NCBI GenBank assembly: GCA_002361335.1
Contig: DESS01000142.1
Location: forward strand, 51,495-63,694
DNA length: 12,200 nucleotides
Source of the DNA: Richelia sp. UBA3308
GTDB taxonomy: Bacteria > Cyanobacteriota > Cyanobacteriia > Cyanobacteriales > Nostocaceae
Direction of reading: 5' to 3'
Shown: positions 1 to 6,619 of the stretch, in pieces
How positions within the stretch are numbered: the first letter of the stretch is position 1
Layout: every line of letters starts with the position of its first letter
Made by a program: the position numbers and the translations under genes
The notes under the pieces: model-generated
What the model saw: only the letters and a program-made list of their open reading frames with translations
Told to the model about the DNA's origin: nothing
Database searches by the model: none

Positions 1-2
1 CC

Positions 3-19
3 CCGTCCTTTTAGGACGG
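3..19. repeat. Left-end subterminal hairpin of the IS element
   Basis: CCGTCC (3-8) pairs perfectly with GGACGG (14-19), and T9 can pair with A13 to leave a three-base loop. The tnpA stop codon (11-13) lies in the loop region. Such imperfect or perfect palindromes near the ends are what the IS200/IS605 transposase binds. The hairpin could also act as a tnpA transcription terminator, but it has no T-run on the minus strand within the window. Confidence 0.6.
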
Positions 20-409
20 CTTTTCTTGATTTTTAATATACTCTTTTAAAACTTCCAACGGCGCACCGCCAACAGAAATAGCAAAATAGCTAGGACTCCA
101 CAATGATTGTTTGTGGGGTTTTTTAAATCCAGCTTGCCCATAGCGACGACTGGATACTCCTTTTAACGCATTAACTATTTGAGAAACGGATAGTTTAGGT
201 GGATATTCAATCAGTGAGTGAACATGGTTCCCTTCCCCGTTAAACTCTAATACTTGAAAATCCATCTTTTTTGCAACTTCTACAAATGTTTTTTCAATTA
301 AATCTAAACTTTTAGCTGTAAATACAGACCTACGATATTTAGTTACACAGACCAAGTGAATCTTCAAGTCTGTAACACTATGTCTTTCTCTGCGGAACTG
401 GGTTGTCAT
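11..409 (-). CDS. tnpA: IS200/IS605 family Y1 transposase TnpA
   Basis: This encodes a 132-residue HUH single-strand DNA transposase, which excises and inserts the element as single-stranded circles through a 5'-phosphotyrosine intermediate. The HUH metal-binding motif is HVH at residues 62-64 (in GNHVHSLIEYPP), and the catalytic tyrosine is probably Y124 in LKEYIKNQ. Length is normal for the family and no frameshift is visible, so the protein may be active. The ATG at 409 is the natural start and faces tnpB across a short shared promoter region. The stop lies inside the left-end hairpin. Family assignment is secure from the motifs and gene layout. Confidence 0.93.
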   Translation of the reverse strand: MTTQFRRERHSVTDLKIHLVCVTKYRRSVFTAKSLDLIEKTFVEVAKKMDFQVLEFNGEGNHVHSLIEYPPKLSVSQIVNALKGVSSRRYGQAGFKKPHKQSLWSPSYFAISVGGAPLEVLKEYIKNQEKPS

Positions 410-431
410 TATATGCAGACCGATATATAAT
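403..431 (+). promoter_or_regulatory. Candidate promoter of tnpB
   Basis: TTGTCA at 403-408 and a perfect TATAAT at 426-431 are separated by 17 bases, and the tnpB ATG follows 30 bases after the -10 box. The -35 box overlaps the tnpA start codon on the other strand. A second TATAAT lies at 450-455, and attata at 446-451 offers a -10 box for tnpA on the minus strand. Function is inferred from sequence alone. Confidence 0.5.
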
Positions 432-458
432 TAAAATGCAGACCAATTATATAATTAA
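413..458. repeat. Direct repeat in the tnpA-tnpB divergent region
   Basis: ATGCAGACC occurs at 413-421 and 436-444. Each copy is followed by a similar AT-rich stretch containing TATATAATTAA or a near variant. The two copies are about 23 bases apart, each with its own TATAAT. This may be a duplicated promoter unit or a transposase/regulator binding site. Confidence 0.55.
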
Positions 459-460
459 CC

Positions 461-1698
461 ATGAAAGCTAGATATCAGTATCGTTTCTACCCAACAGACC
501 AACAGCAAAAGCTTTTAGCTCAGTTGTTTGGCTGCGTTCGGGTAGTTTGGAACGATGCTAAGCGCGTTATGCAAGAAGTCTGAAAAACTACCAAGTAACG
601 GCAGCTTGCAAAAGTTGTTAATCACTCAAGCCAAGAAAACAGAAGAACGTTCTTGGTTGAGTGATGTTTCCAATATTCCGTTGCAGCAGTCTGTAATAGA
701 TTTAGGAACGGCTTTCAAAAACTTTTTTGATTCTCTTAAAGGAAAGCGTAAAGGTACGGCAGTCGCTACAACGGGGGGAACCCCCGCGCACGCCGCGCTG
801 CCTCAAAAAGGTAGGTAGTCCTAAATTTAAAAAGAAGACGAATAAGCAATCAGCACGGTTTAGAATTGGTGGTTTTTCAATTAAAAATGATGAAGTTTAT
901 CTTGCAAAAATTGGTAATGTAAAACCTATTTGGTCTAGACATCTGCCGTCTGCTCCGAGTTCGGTAACGGTAATCAAAGATTGTGCTGACAGGTATTTTC
1001 TAAGCTTTGTGGTAGAAGTTGAACCTGTTGATATTGATGCTAAAAACCAAAGTATCGGTATTGATTTGGGCATTAAAACTTTTGCCGTAATGAGTAACGG
1101 GGAAAAATCTCAAAGTCCTAATTACTCAGTTCTTGATAGAAAAGTTCGCAAATTTCAAAAAAAGCTGGCACGGCAACTAAAAGACTCAAAGCGAAGAAAT
1201 ATAACTCGAATCAAAATAGCAAAACTGCATAACAAAATTGCAGATACTCGCAAAGATTTTCTACACAAACTCTCAACCAAGATTGTTAACGAAAACCAAG
1301 TTATTGTTTTGGAAGATTTAAACGTGTCGGGTATGGTTAAAAACCGCAAGCTTGCCCGGTCAATTAGCTTGCAAGGGTGGAGAGAGTTTAGAACTTTATG
1401 CGAAGCTAAATCCGAAAAACTAAGTAGAGATTTTCGAGTAATTAGTAGATGGGAACCGACGAGTCAAGTTTGTTCAGAATGCGGTTATAAATGGGGAAAA
1501 CTTGATTTAAAAGTTCGGACGGTTCAGTGTTTGAATTGTGGAATTGAACACGACCGAGACGAAAATGCTAGCAAAAATATAAACAAAGTCGGGATAGGGC
1601 ATTGCCACGACTCTAAACGGACGCAGAGAAAGAGTAAGACTACTTCGGTAGCGTCATTCAACGAAGCGTCAAGAATCACCGCACCTTCAGGTCGGTGA
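461..1698 (+). pseudogene. tnpB: TnpB RNA-guided nuclease, broken by a frameshift and a 49-bp repeat insertion
   Basis: The reading starts at ATG 461 (MKARYQYRFYPTDQQQK, a typical TnpB N-terminus) and reaches an early stop at 578-580. It continues in a second frame from about 560 (SEKLPSNGSLQKLL) to about 755, then in a third frame from 805 to the stop at 1698. The first change is a net +1 between codons for WNDA and CKKSEK. The second is a 49-base insertion at 756-804. Without these, the product would be about 395 residues, normal for TnpB. The third frame keeps the RuvC residues: D in GIDLGIKTF (codon 1063), E in VLEDLNV (codon 1312), D in DRDENA (1552-1560), and a CxxC...CxxC zinc ribbon. 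TnpB proteins are RNA-guided DNA nucleases that aid retention of IS200/IS605 elements. This copy should not yield a full-length protein; a C-terminal fragment is possible. Confidence 0.9.
756..804. repeat. 49-bp GC-rich small dispersed repeat inserted in tnpB
   Basis: The segment has inverted ends, GGCAG (758-762) and CTGCC (798-802), and a core of five or six G, AA, five C (773-785). It is far richer in G+C than its surroundings. Joining GGT (753-755) to AAA (805-807) restores the TnpB sequence GKRKGKKVGSPKF, so the insert is exactly 49 bases, or equivalently 757-805, with no clear target duplication. It resembles the small dispersed repeats reported in Nostoc-type genomes. Family naming is from memory of such repeats, and copy number cannot be seen here. 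Confidence 0.75.
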
Positions 1699-1707
1699 GT
1701 ATGTCAA
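1590..1707 (+). ncRNA. Putative omega/re-RNA scaffold and right-end hairpin of the IS element
   Basis: In IS200/IS605 elements, the guide RNA of TnpB comes from the 3' end of tnpB and the right end, with the guide in flanking DNA. Here CACCG (1677-1681) pairs with CGGTG (1693-1697), and ACCT (1683-1686) with AGGT (1689-1692), leaving C1682 bulged. The hairpin contains the tnpB stop codon. A TCAA (1704-1707) follows 7 bases later and is a plausible right boundary. The 5' limit of the RNA is a guess. With tnpB broken, the RNA could act only with a TnpB supplied from elsewhere. Confidence 0.4.
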
Positions 1708-1728
1708 CTATCGTACAGTTGCGTACAT

Positions 1729-1755
1729 AGGAAGGAAAAAAGCACCATGTTCTGA
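1729..1755 (+). promoter_or_regulatory. Strong ribosome-binding site with a two-codon ORF (Met-Phe-stop)
   Basis: AGGAAGG (1729-1735) is the best Shine-Dalgarno match in this stretch and is followed 11 bases later by ATG TTC TGA (1747-1755). The real gene starts at 1795 behind a weaker AGGA (1781-1784). This could be a minimal leader ORF that affects translation downstream, or the remnant of a start region cut by the IS insertion. Evidence is only positional. Confidence 0.25.
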
Positions 1756-1794
1756 AAAACACATCAAACAATCTTTGAACAGGAAATCTCGAAA

Positions 1795-4700
1795 ATGAAT
1801 ATTGAAAAAATATTAGCACAACTTCTTGTATTTAAAGGTCTAACCGAAGCTCAGCGTAAAAAAATCTTAGAAATTAGTGAAATTAAGGAATATCATGATA
1901 GAGAGCATATCTTTGACGAAGGAACAGAAAGTCACGATCTCTATGTTGTCCTCGAAGGCAAAGTTGATATTTTTATCGATCCAGCTTTGCAGGGAAATGT
2001 GGAAAAAGGAACCATTGGATTAAAAAAAATTGCGGAGAAAAGCCAGGGAACATCCTTGGGAGAAATTTCCTTTATCGATAAATCTCCTTCTCCAACTTCA
2101 GCAATATGTGCTTCAAAAGAAGCAAAATTATTAAAAGTTTCAAAAGACGCATTTACTAGACTCTATCAAGATCATCCTGAGAGTGGTTATAAAATTACCC
2201 AAAATATTGCAACCCTTCTCTCGGCCCAAGTTCGGGAAGGGAATTCATTAGTCGCTCAACAAACTCTGGGCAATTACTACCTTTATTTTTTATGTGAAGA
2301 ACTTTCTGCTGAAGCTTATCAATGTGATAGTATTACTCCCTTAAATAAAAAACTGGTCATCAGAGATCAACATCACTTTATATTATCGGGTTTGGACTCA
2401 ATTACAGGTGTTGTTCCCAAAAAAGAAGATATAGAACTTGCATTTTTTTCGACTCCTAATATACTTCAAAAAATTTTAGAACCGGGAACTCCCTCTGGTG
2501 TTATGGTTTTAAATACCCTCTTTTCTCAGATTGGTAATAATCATATAAATGAAGAGCTGCCGAAAGATTTATTTGAGATTATCTGCACTCCTGGTACTTC
2601 AGGAAAACATGGTTGCCTAATTGTAAATAAGCAGTATGACTCACATCAGCAAACCTTCTTTGTTCAATGGGAAGTAAAGGGCATACATTATGATAGAGCA
2701 TCTTCTACGACAACAGCGAATATTTTTATTTATATTGGTGAGAATCAATTATCTCTTGGCAAGCATGTTGAAGAGATGATTTCAAGCATTAATATGCCAA
2801 TTCAGCAAAATGTTTACGATAATTTACCTGAAAAATTAAGCCTTCAATCTAGCAATCCCTATAATCTCTTTGTGCTTCATCATCGAACTCATGAAGTTGT
2901 CATGACTTTACAAACTTTGGATGCCTTAGGGTTTAAGATTGATGCATTTATTGGGATTCCTTATGGTGAAAGCAATTGGCCAATCATGAGGATGTTAGAT
3001 CATGTTTCTCGTCAAACCTATCGATGTTTACGTTCGATTCAACACCCTATAGAGCCAACGCAATACAAATTTGACTTTAACCAGTCCTCTTTTATCCACA
3101 ATGCTGAAGAAAAATTATTTACTAGCCTATATGAAAAATCGGAAGTTAATCGAAACTATATGAGTGCCATGACAGCGTTAGTTGAAACGGAACTCGTTCG
3201 CTGCGTTGAAAAATGTGTCAAGCAGAATAAAAAACTCTTGATTTATGAAGATGGAGGATATGCTGTACCTTTAATTTATAAAATTTATCAAGACTCAACC
3301 CATCGCTTACATGCTCTATTCAAAAAAGCTGTTGATGAAGATATTATAACTGGTGCTGTTGAAGTAACTGGTGCTGGAGAACGAAGAGATTTAGAAGCAA
3401 TTCAATCCAATGGAGGAAAGGCTTTGCTTCCCGTGCTTTCTACAGCACGGGATGACCTCAAGGTCATTTTTGAGGCGAAAGGGGTTTCACAAGCTATTAT
3501 TGACTCAACTTCAACAGCCCTAGGTAGATTAGGACTACCAACATTTGAAACACGGAAAATAGCCGTCATTGGGGGTAATGGTGCAATCGGAACTCGATTG
3601 GTTGAAGAAATTACAGAAATGCAAAATAGTACAAGTCATGTTTTTGCTGTAGATATTACCGATCGACCATTTTCGAGAGAAATTGATAGTCAAAGATTTC
3701 CCTATGCTGCCACAAAAGTTGATTATTTAAATTTGGGTAGATATATTGTCGAAGATACTTGTTTACCAGTGATTGTTGATTTGGCTTTTGGTGAGCGTCA
3801 CCCTCAATTATATAGCGATAATATTGAGAAATCAGTGCTAGAATTTTTCTCATCTTCTCCAAAGTACGAATCTTTTAATGAATTAGTCATAACTAATTCT
3901 TTCCCCTGCCCAGAGTCTTCCTTGCAGACACTATGGGGTCAAACTAACAAATTGAATAGTTTGTGGGAATCAATCCGTCATCAATATGGGTATGTCCCTC
4001 AGAAAATTGAATTGTTACCCAATGGGCAAGGAATGAGTCAAATATTTAGCAAGGAAAATTCCTTGAAAAAAGTTACCTTATTAGTTCCTGAACAAATACT
4101 ATCTTTCCGAAAAGTTACACGCCTAATTCAAAATCATATTGATACAATAATTGGGATAACTGGCTTGCCTGTGCTTGATGAATTGGATATTAATGCGTTT
4201 TTGACTAGGAAAAATATTGGAGATAATAGTGTAGATGAACTAATTCTTACCAGTGGTTCATCGAAGGATTATGAATTTAGAAAGGTAATAGTTTTTCTAG
4301 ACGAGTTATTAGAAATTATTGCCGAAAATACAATCGATATTCATCAACAGTTAATCTGGTACAAGAAATATTATGACCAGAAGTTGTGTTTTATTTCAGA
4401 TAGTGAGACCCAAATCATTCATCAAGTACTTTCTGATTCGGAAACATCTGATTTTATCGTAGATAAGCTTAAAGACTATCCTGAATTCATCAAGAGCATC
4501 GGTTTAAATGATGTCGAACCTAGTAAATGGCTTTTTTCTTTAGTTGAATGGATTCGGCATAAAATCAAAAGTAATATTTCAATTAACAAATCCTTTCATC
4601 ATGATATTGGTACTGTATATGATATTCAATTTAATGGTCAATATAAAAGACTAGTACTGTTAGCAAATGGTTTGGTTATAAACTTTTTTGCTAAACATGA

Positions 4701-4887
4701 AAAAGGTGTCAAAACAGAATATATTGACCCAATTGTGACAATGCAACTCCTTGGTGTAGTCAAACTTACAACGACTGAAAAAGTTATAGAACCTGGAGTT
4801 TATCGCATGGCAGAACATCTTAAGACAGATGATATGGATTTATTTTGGAAAGCACTTAATGATAAAAGCCGACCTATAGAATTTTAG
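1795..4887 (+). CDS. Cyclic-nucleotide-binding-like domain fused to an S-adenosylhomocysteine hydrolase-like region, function unknown
   Basis: This 1030-residue, apparently cytosolic protein has no signal peptide or membrane segment. Residues about 10-145 form a CNBD/CAP-like beta barrel (FDEGTESHDLYVVLEGKVDI; GEISFID at 89-95). The phosphate-binding Arg of cAMP-binding members seems replaced in SPSPTSA (97-103), so classical cAMP binding is doubtful. Residues about 150-345 are not recognised. Residues about 355-1000 resemble S-adenosylhomocysteine hydrolase in order: an N-terminal segment (LHHRTHEVVMTLQTLDALGF, from 361), YEDGGY (484-489, like DDGGD), a GAVEVTGAGERR stretch, a Rossmann motif GGNGAIG (593-599) for NAD, and LLANGLVINF (955-963), like the C-terminal NAD-binding strand. 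By hand alignment, the catalytic Lys and Asp of true hydrolases are not conserved, so another reaction is likely. The start at ATG 1795 has AGGA 10 bases upstream. It converges on the cyclodipeptide synthase gene, and part of the CNBD recurs as a dead fragment at 8041-8150. Confidence 0.7.
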   Translation: MNIEKILAQLLVFKGLTEAQRKKILEISEIKEYHDREHIFDEGTESHDLYVVLEGKVDIFIDPALQGNVEKGTIGLKKIAEKSQGTSLGEISFIDKSPSPTSAICASKEAKLLKVSKDAFTRLYQDHPESGYKITQNIATLLSAQVREGNSLVAQQTLGNYYLYFLCEELSAEAYQCDSITPLNKKLVIRDQHHFILSGLDSITGVVPKKEDIELAFFSTPNILQKILEPGTPSGVMVLNTLFSQIGNNHINEELPKDLFEIICTPGTSGKHGCLIVNKQYDSHQQTFFVQWEVKGIHYDRASSTTTANIFIYIGENQLSLGKHVEEMISSINMPIQQNVYDNLPEKLSLQSSNPYNLFVLHHRTHEVVMTLQTLDALGFKIDAFIGIPYGESNWPIMRMLDHVSRQTYRCLRSIQHPIEPTQYKFDFNQSSFIHNAEEKLFTSLYEKSEVNRNYMSAMTALVETELVRCVEKCVKQNKKLLIYEDGGYAVPLIYKIYQDSTHRLHALFKKAVDEDIITGAVEVTGAGERRDLEAIQSNGGKALLPVLSTARDDLKVIFEAKGVSQAIIDSTSTALGRLGLPTFETRKIAVIGGNGAIGTRLVEEITEMQNSTSHVFAVDITDRPFSREIDSQRFPYAATKVDYLNLGRYIVEDTCLPVIVDLAFGERHPQLYSDNIEKSVLEFFSSSPKYESFNELVITNSFPCPESSLQTLWGQTNKLNSLWESIRHQYGYVPQKIELLPNGQGMSQIFSKENSLKKVTLLVPEQILSFRKVTRLIQNHIDTIIGITGLPVLDELDINAFLTRKNIGDNSVDELILTSGSSKDYEFRKVIVFLDELLEIIAENTIDIHQQLIWYKKYYDQKLCFISDSETQIIHQVLSDSETSDFIVDKLKDYPEFIKSIGLNDVEPSKWLFSLVEWIRHKIKSNISINKSFHHDIGTVYDIQFNGQYKRLVLLANGLVINFFAKHEKGVKTEYIDPIVTMQLLGVVKLTTTEKVIEPGVYRMAEHLKTDDMDLFWKALNDKSRPIEF
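3430..3471 (+). terminator. Two tandem hairpins and a T-run inside the CNBD-fusion gene
   Basis: CCCGTGCT (3430-3437) pairs perfectly with AGCACGGG (3444-3451) over a six-base loop. It is followed at once by ATGACC (3452-3457) pairing with GGTCAT (3462-3467) over TCAA, then TTTTT (3467-3471). The shape is that of an intrinsic terminator, yet it lies within an open frame between the substrate-domain-like part and the Rossmann motif. It could cause partial early termination, or it could be chance coding constraint. Confidence 0.3.
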
Positions 4888-5066
4888 TTGAAGTAGAGGT
4901 TATTCTCATTTCAATTAAACTTCAGGGCAAGCCCATCTAAATTTTAAAGCTCCAGGTGCGGCTTCGCCGCACTCTGCACCGTGGGTGGGATCTTTCTAGA
5001 GAAATTGCTGCTCCGCCAATCCGTGGTAGCCTAAAAAAAATCAGGATGTTGACCAACGAAGGTATT
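4888..5066. other. Spacer between convergent genes with a GC-rich hairpin repeat
   Basis: The 179-bp gap separates the two convergent genes. GTGCGGC (4956-4962) pairs with GCCGCAC (4966-4972) over TTC, and GGTGC/GCACC (4955-4959 / 4976-4980) gives an alternative pairing. This compact GC-rich hairpin stands out from AT-rich surroundings and resembles a short dispersed repeat. An A8 run at 5033-5040 gives a U-run for minus-strand transcripts, but no strong stem precedes it. The hairpin may block read-through in both directions. Confidence 0.45.
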
Positions 5067-5909
5067 CTATCTGATACGCAAGCCTACCAAGACTATCTGC
5101 TTGAGGGGTTCAGGTACTTCTGGGTGTAAACCCTCCGCAATTTCTTCAAAAGCTTTGAGTGAACCTGGATAAACAAGAACTGACCATCCTTCTTTGACAA
5201 GGCAGGCATTTAAAGCAGACTCTTCAAGAATGTAGGTTGTACTAAGGTACATTTTTTCCTGGAGAGAATGTTCTATGTGCTTATTTTCCTCTTGTACCTT
5301 TTCAACTCGATTGAGATATTTCTCGCCAAAGGAATTTATAATCTTTTGAAAGGATTGATTCTTTTGATAAAGACACTGGAGCTGGTGATAGTAAATCTCA
5401 AATTCTGATTGCTTCTCAATTTGCGAAGCCATTTTAAACTCAAATTCACAACTTTGGGAGTATTGCTCAAACAAGAAATAATTTTCGTTGACAAACTTCT
5501 CTCCACTGCGAATTGCCAAGAGCTTTGCTTCATGCCCTTTAAGCCCTTGTCTAACCTCGATTGTCAATCTGTATACACTATCCGCAACTAATACTAGGCA
5601 AGACTGAAAGTTTTCGCTAATCCATTTGATACAGGCTTCTATGCGCTTAGGATTAACGAAATTTTTGCTTCCAAGACTGATTCCAAACACACACTTATGA
5701 TATTCAGATATTGAGTTACGTAGACGACTGGGAGAGACTTTGTTTAAACTTGCCTTGTACCCATGAATTCGGGTTATATTGTCAGTAGATTTGGTCAATT
5801 CCTCTCTCTTGATCTCAATTGCTTTGCTTATTTTAGATTGAATCAAATTTAAGCGTTCTAGGGAAAGCTGATTCCAGTCGATATTTTCGATAATTGTTTC
5901 TTCGTCCAT
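5067..5909 (-). CDS. tRNA-dependent cyclodipeptide synthase, XYP subclass
   Basis: This 280-residue protein would use two aminoacyl-tRNAs to make a cyclodipeptide (2,5-diketopiperazine). The known CDPS fold is Rossmann-like, related to class Ic aminoacyl-tRNA synthetases, and carries an aminoacyl-enzyme on a serine. Visible signatures are GISLGSKNF (76-84), with S78 at the catalytic serine position (S37 of AlbC); YILEE (226-230), giving Y226 and E230 (Y178 and E182 of AlbC); and VYPGS, with Y247-P248. A serine after GISLG (position 40 of AlbC numbering) and the YP pair place it in the XYP rather than the NYH subclass. The first 65 or so residues are charged and helical. ATG 5909 is the start; no strong Shine-Dalgarno is visible. 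No oxidase, P450 or methyltransferase is adjacent; the convergent neighbour is the CNBD fusion. A decayed paralogue lies at 7206-7682. Substrate amino acids cannot be told. Confidence 0.85.
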   Translation of the reverse strand: MDEETIIENIDWNQLSLERLNLIQSKISKAIEIKREELTKSTDNITRIHGYKASLNKVSPSRLRNSISEYHKCVFGISLGSKNFVNPKRIEACIKWISENFQSCLVLVADSVYRLTIEVRQGLKGHEAKLLAIRSGEKFVNENYFLFEQYSQSCEFEFKMASQIEKQSEFEIYYHQLQCLYQKNQSFQKIINSFGEKYLNRVEKVQEENKHIEHSLQEKMYLSTTYILEESALNACLVKEGWSVLVYPGSLKAFEEIAEGLHPEVPEPLKQIVLVGLRIR

Positions 5910-6079
5910 GGAACTGTTTATCAGTTGAGTGTAGAATTTTCCAAAACTATTCTACTGCTGACTCTACAATGAAGGCAGAGAAATTATTAAGTTTAGTAAA
6001 TTATTTAAACATGAACTGATTCAGGATAATAACCAGTATAGTTTTGAAAGGATTCTACTTGTGTTTCCAAATCTGTTGA
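5910..6079. other. AT-rich upstream region of the cyclodipeptide synthase gene
   Basis: No gene or RNA is recognisable. The segment must hold the promoter of the minus-strand cyclodipeptide synthase gene unless a longer transcript starts in the TerB-like gene, but no box pair with proper spacing was found. Confidence 0.3.
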
Positions 6080-6475
6080 TTAATTAAAATTATTCCAACT
6101 AATACGGTCTAAAAATACATATTCGTCAAAATACCTAGCGGACAATTTTGCTGCAAATTCCACAGATTTCCCTGTTTTACCTCAAACAATTGGACGACGA
6201 ATATGTGGTTGATTCAAACTAACAATACGATAATCAATACTCTTCTTTTTATTTTCGTATAACCATAATTGTTGACGATAAACTTCGCTTACAACTAGCA
6301 ATATTTTATATTGTCTATTACTCAATTCAGATAAATTTGCTCCTGCTTTAACTAGCTGTTTAATATGAGAGATATTTCTTTTAATATACTGGAGTTGTTT
6401 TTTTTACTGCGTTTCTTCTTTCTCTTTGAAATACGCGACGTTTTTTAGCTACTTTTAAGTAATTTTTCCGTGGGA
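6080..6475 (-). pseudogene. Decayed IS5/IS1182-like DDE transposase fragment
   Basis: On the minus strand, the reading gives IPRKNYLKVAKKRRV, then after a slip QLQYIKRNISHIKQLVKAG, YRQQLWLYENKKKSIDYRIV, SLNQPHIRRPIV, a stop, GKTGKSVEFAAKLSARYF and LDRISWNNFN. The HIRRPIVxGK...EFAAK block is characteristic of transposases with a DDE domain of the IS5-like type (usual form HVRPIVRGKA). Defects are a frameshift at the eight-T run (6398-6405), an in-frame stop where Arg is expected (CGA to TGA, near 6181), and loss of both ends. An open frame continues upstream to about 6580 (EVRGDCAKFVRNFQ), which may or may not belong to it. No terminal repeats are seen. Confidence 0.75.
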
Positions 6476-6619
6476 TGCGAAAAAATCGGCATTGTATAAA
6501 TGCGACATTAATTAGTGATTGAAACAATTGAAAATTCCTGACAAATTTAGCACAATCACCCCGTACTTCTACAACGCCAAAAAATCAACTCAAGAAATAA
6601 TCATTCATAAATTAAACTG

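Larger units (their letters stand above)
1..1707. mobile_element. IS605-type insertion sequence (IS200/IS605 family)
   Basis: Divergent tnpA (minus) and tnpB (plus) genes share a 51-bp AT-rich intergenic region, the layout of IS605-type elements. Each outer end has a subterminal hairpin (3-19 on the left, 1677-1697 on the right), as expected for elements moved as single strands by a Y1 HUH transposase. The left boundary may lie outside the window. The right boundary is placed tentatively at TCAA (1704-1707), by analogy with elements of the ISDra2 type. tnpA looks intact and tnpB is broken, so any movement would depend on tnpA alone. Family assignment is firm; the exact ends are inferred. Confidence 0.8.

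Noticed and set aside
727..1698. Reading this open frame as a complete TnpB gene with its own start
   Set aside because: Its first 26 or so codons translate TnpB DNA out of frame and the inserted repeat. Real TnpB similarity starts at 805 in this frame, and the N-terminal domain is encoded upstream in two other frames.
1795..4887. Calling the gene a true adenosylhomocysteinase (ahcY)
   Set aside because: It is more than twice the usual length, has a CNBD at the front, and the catalytic Lys/Asp positions do not appear conserved.
5409..5591. Short plus-strand open frame opposite the cyclodipeptide synthase gene
   Set aside because: It lies wholly antisense to a well-supported gene and has no recognisable motif. 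Similar antisense frames over hslO and the helical-repeat gene were dropped for the same reason.
1795..5909. CBASS-like cyclic-nucleotide defence system
   Set aside because: No nucleotidyltransferase (CD-NTase) or known effector is present. The partner makes cyclodipeptides, not cyclic nucleotides, and the CNBD lacks the usual arginine.
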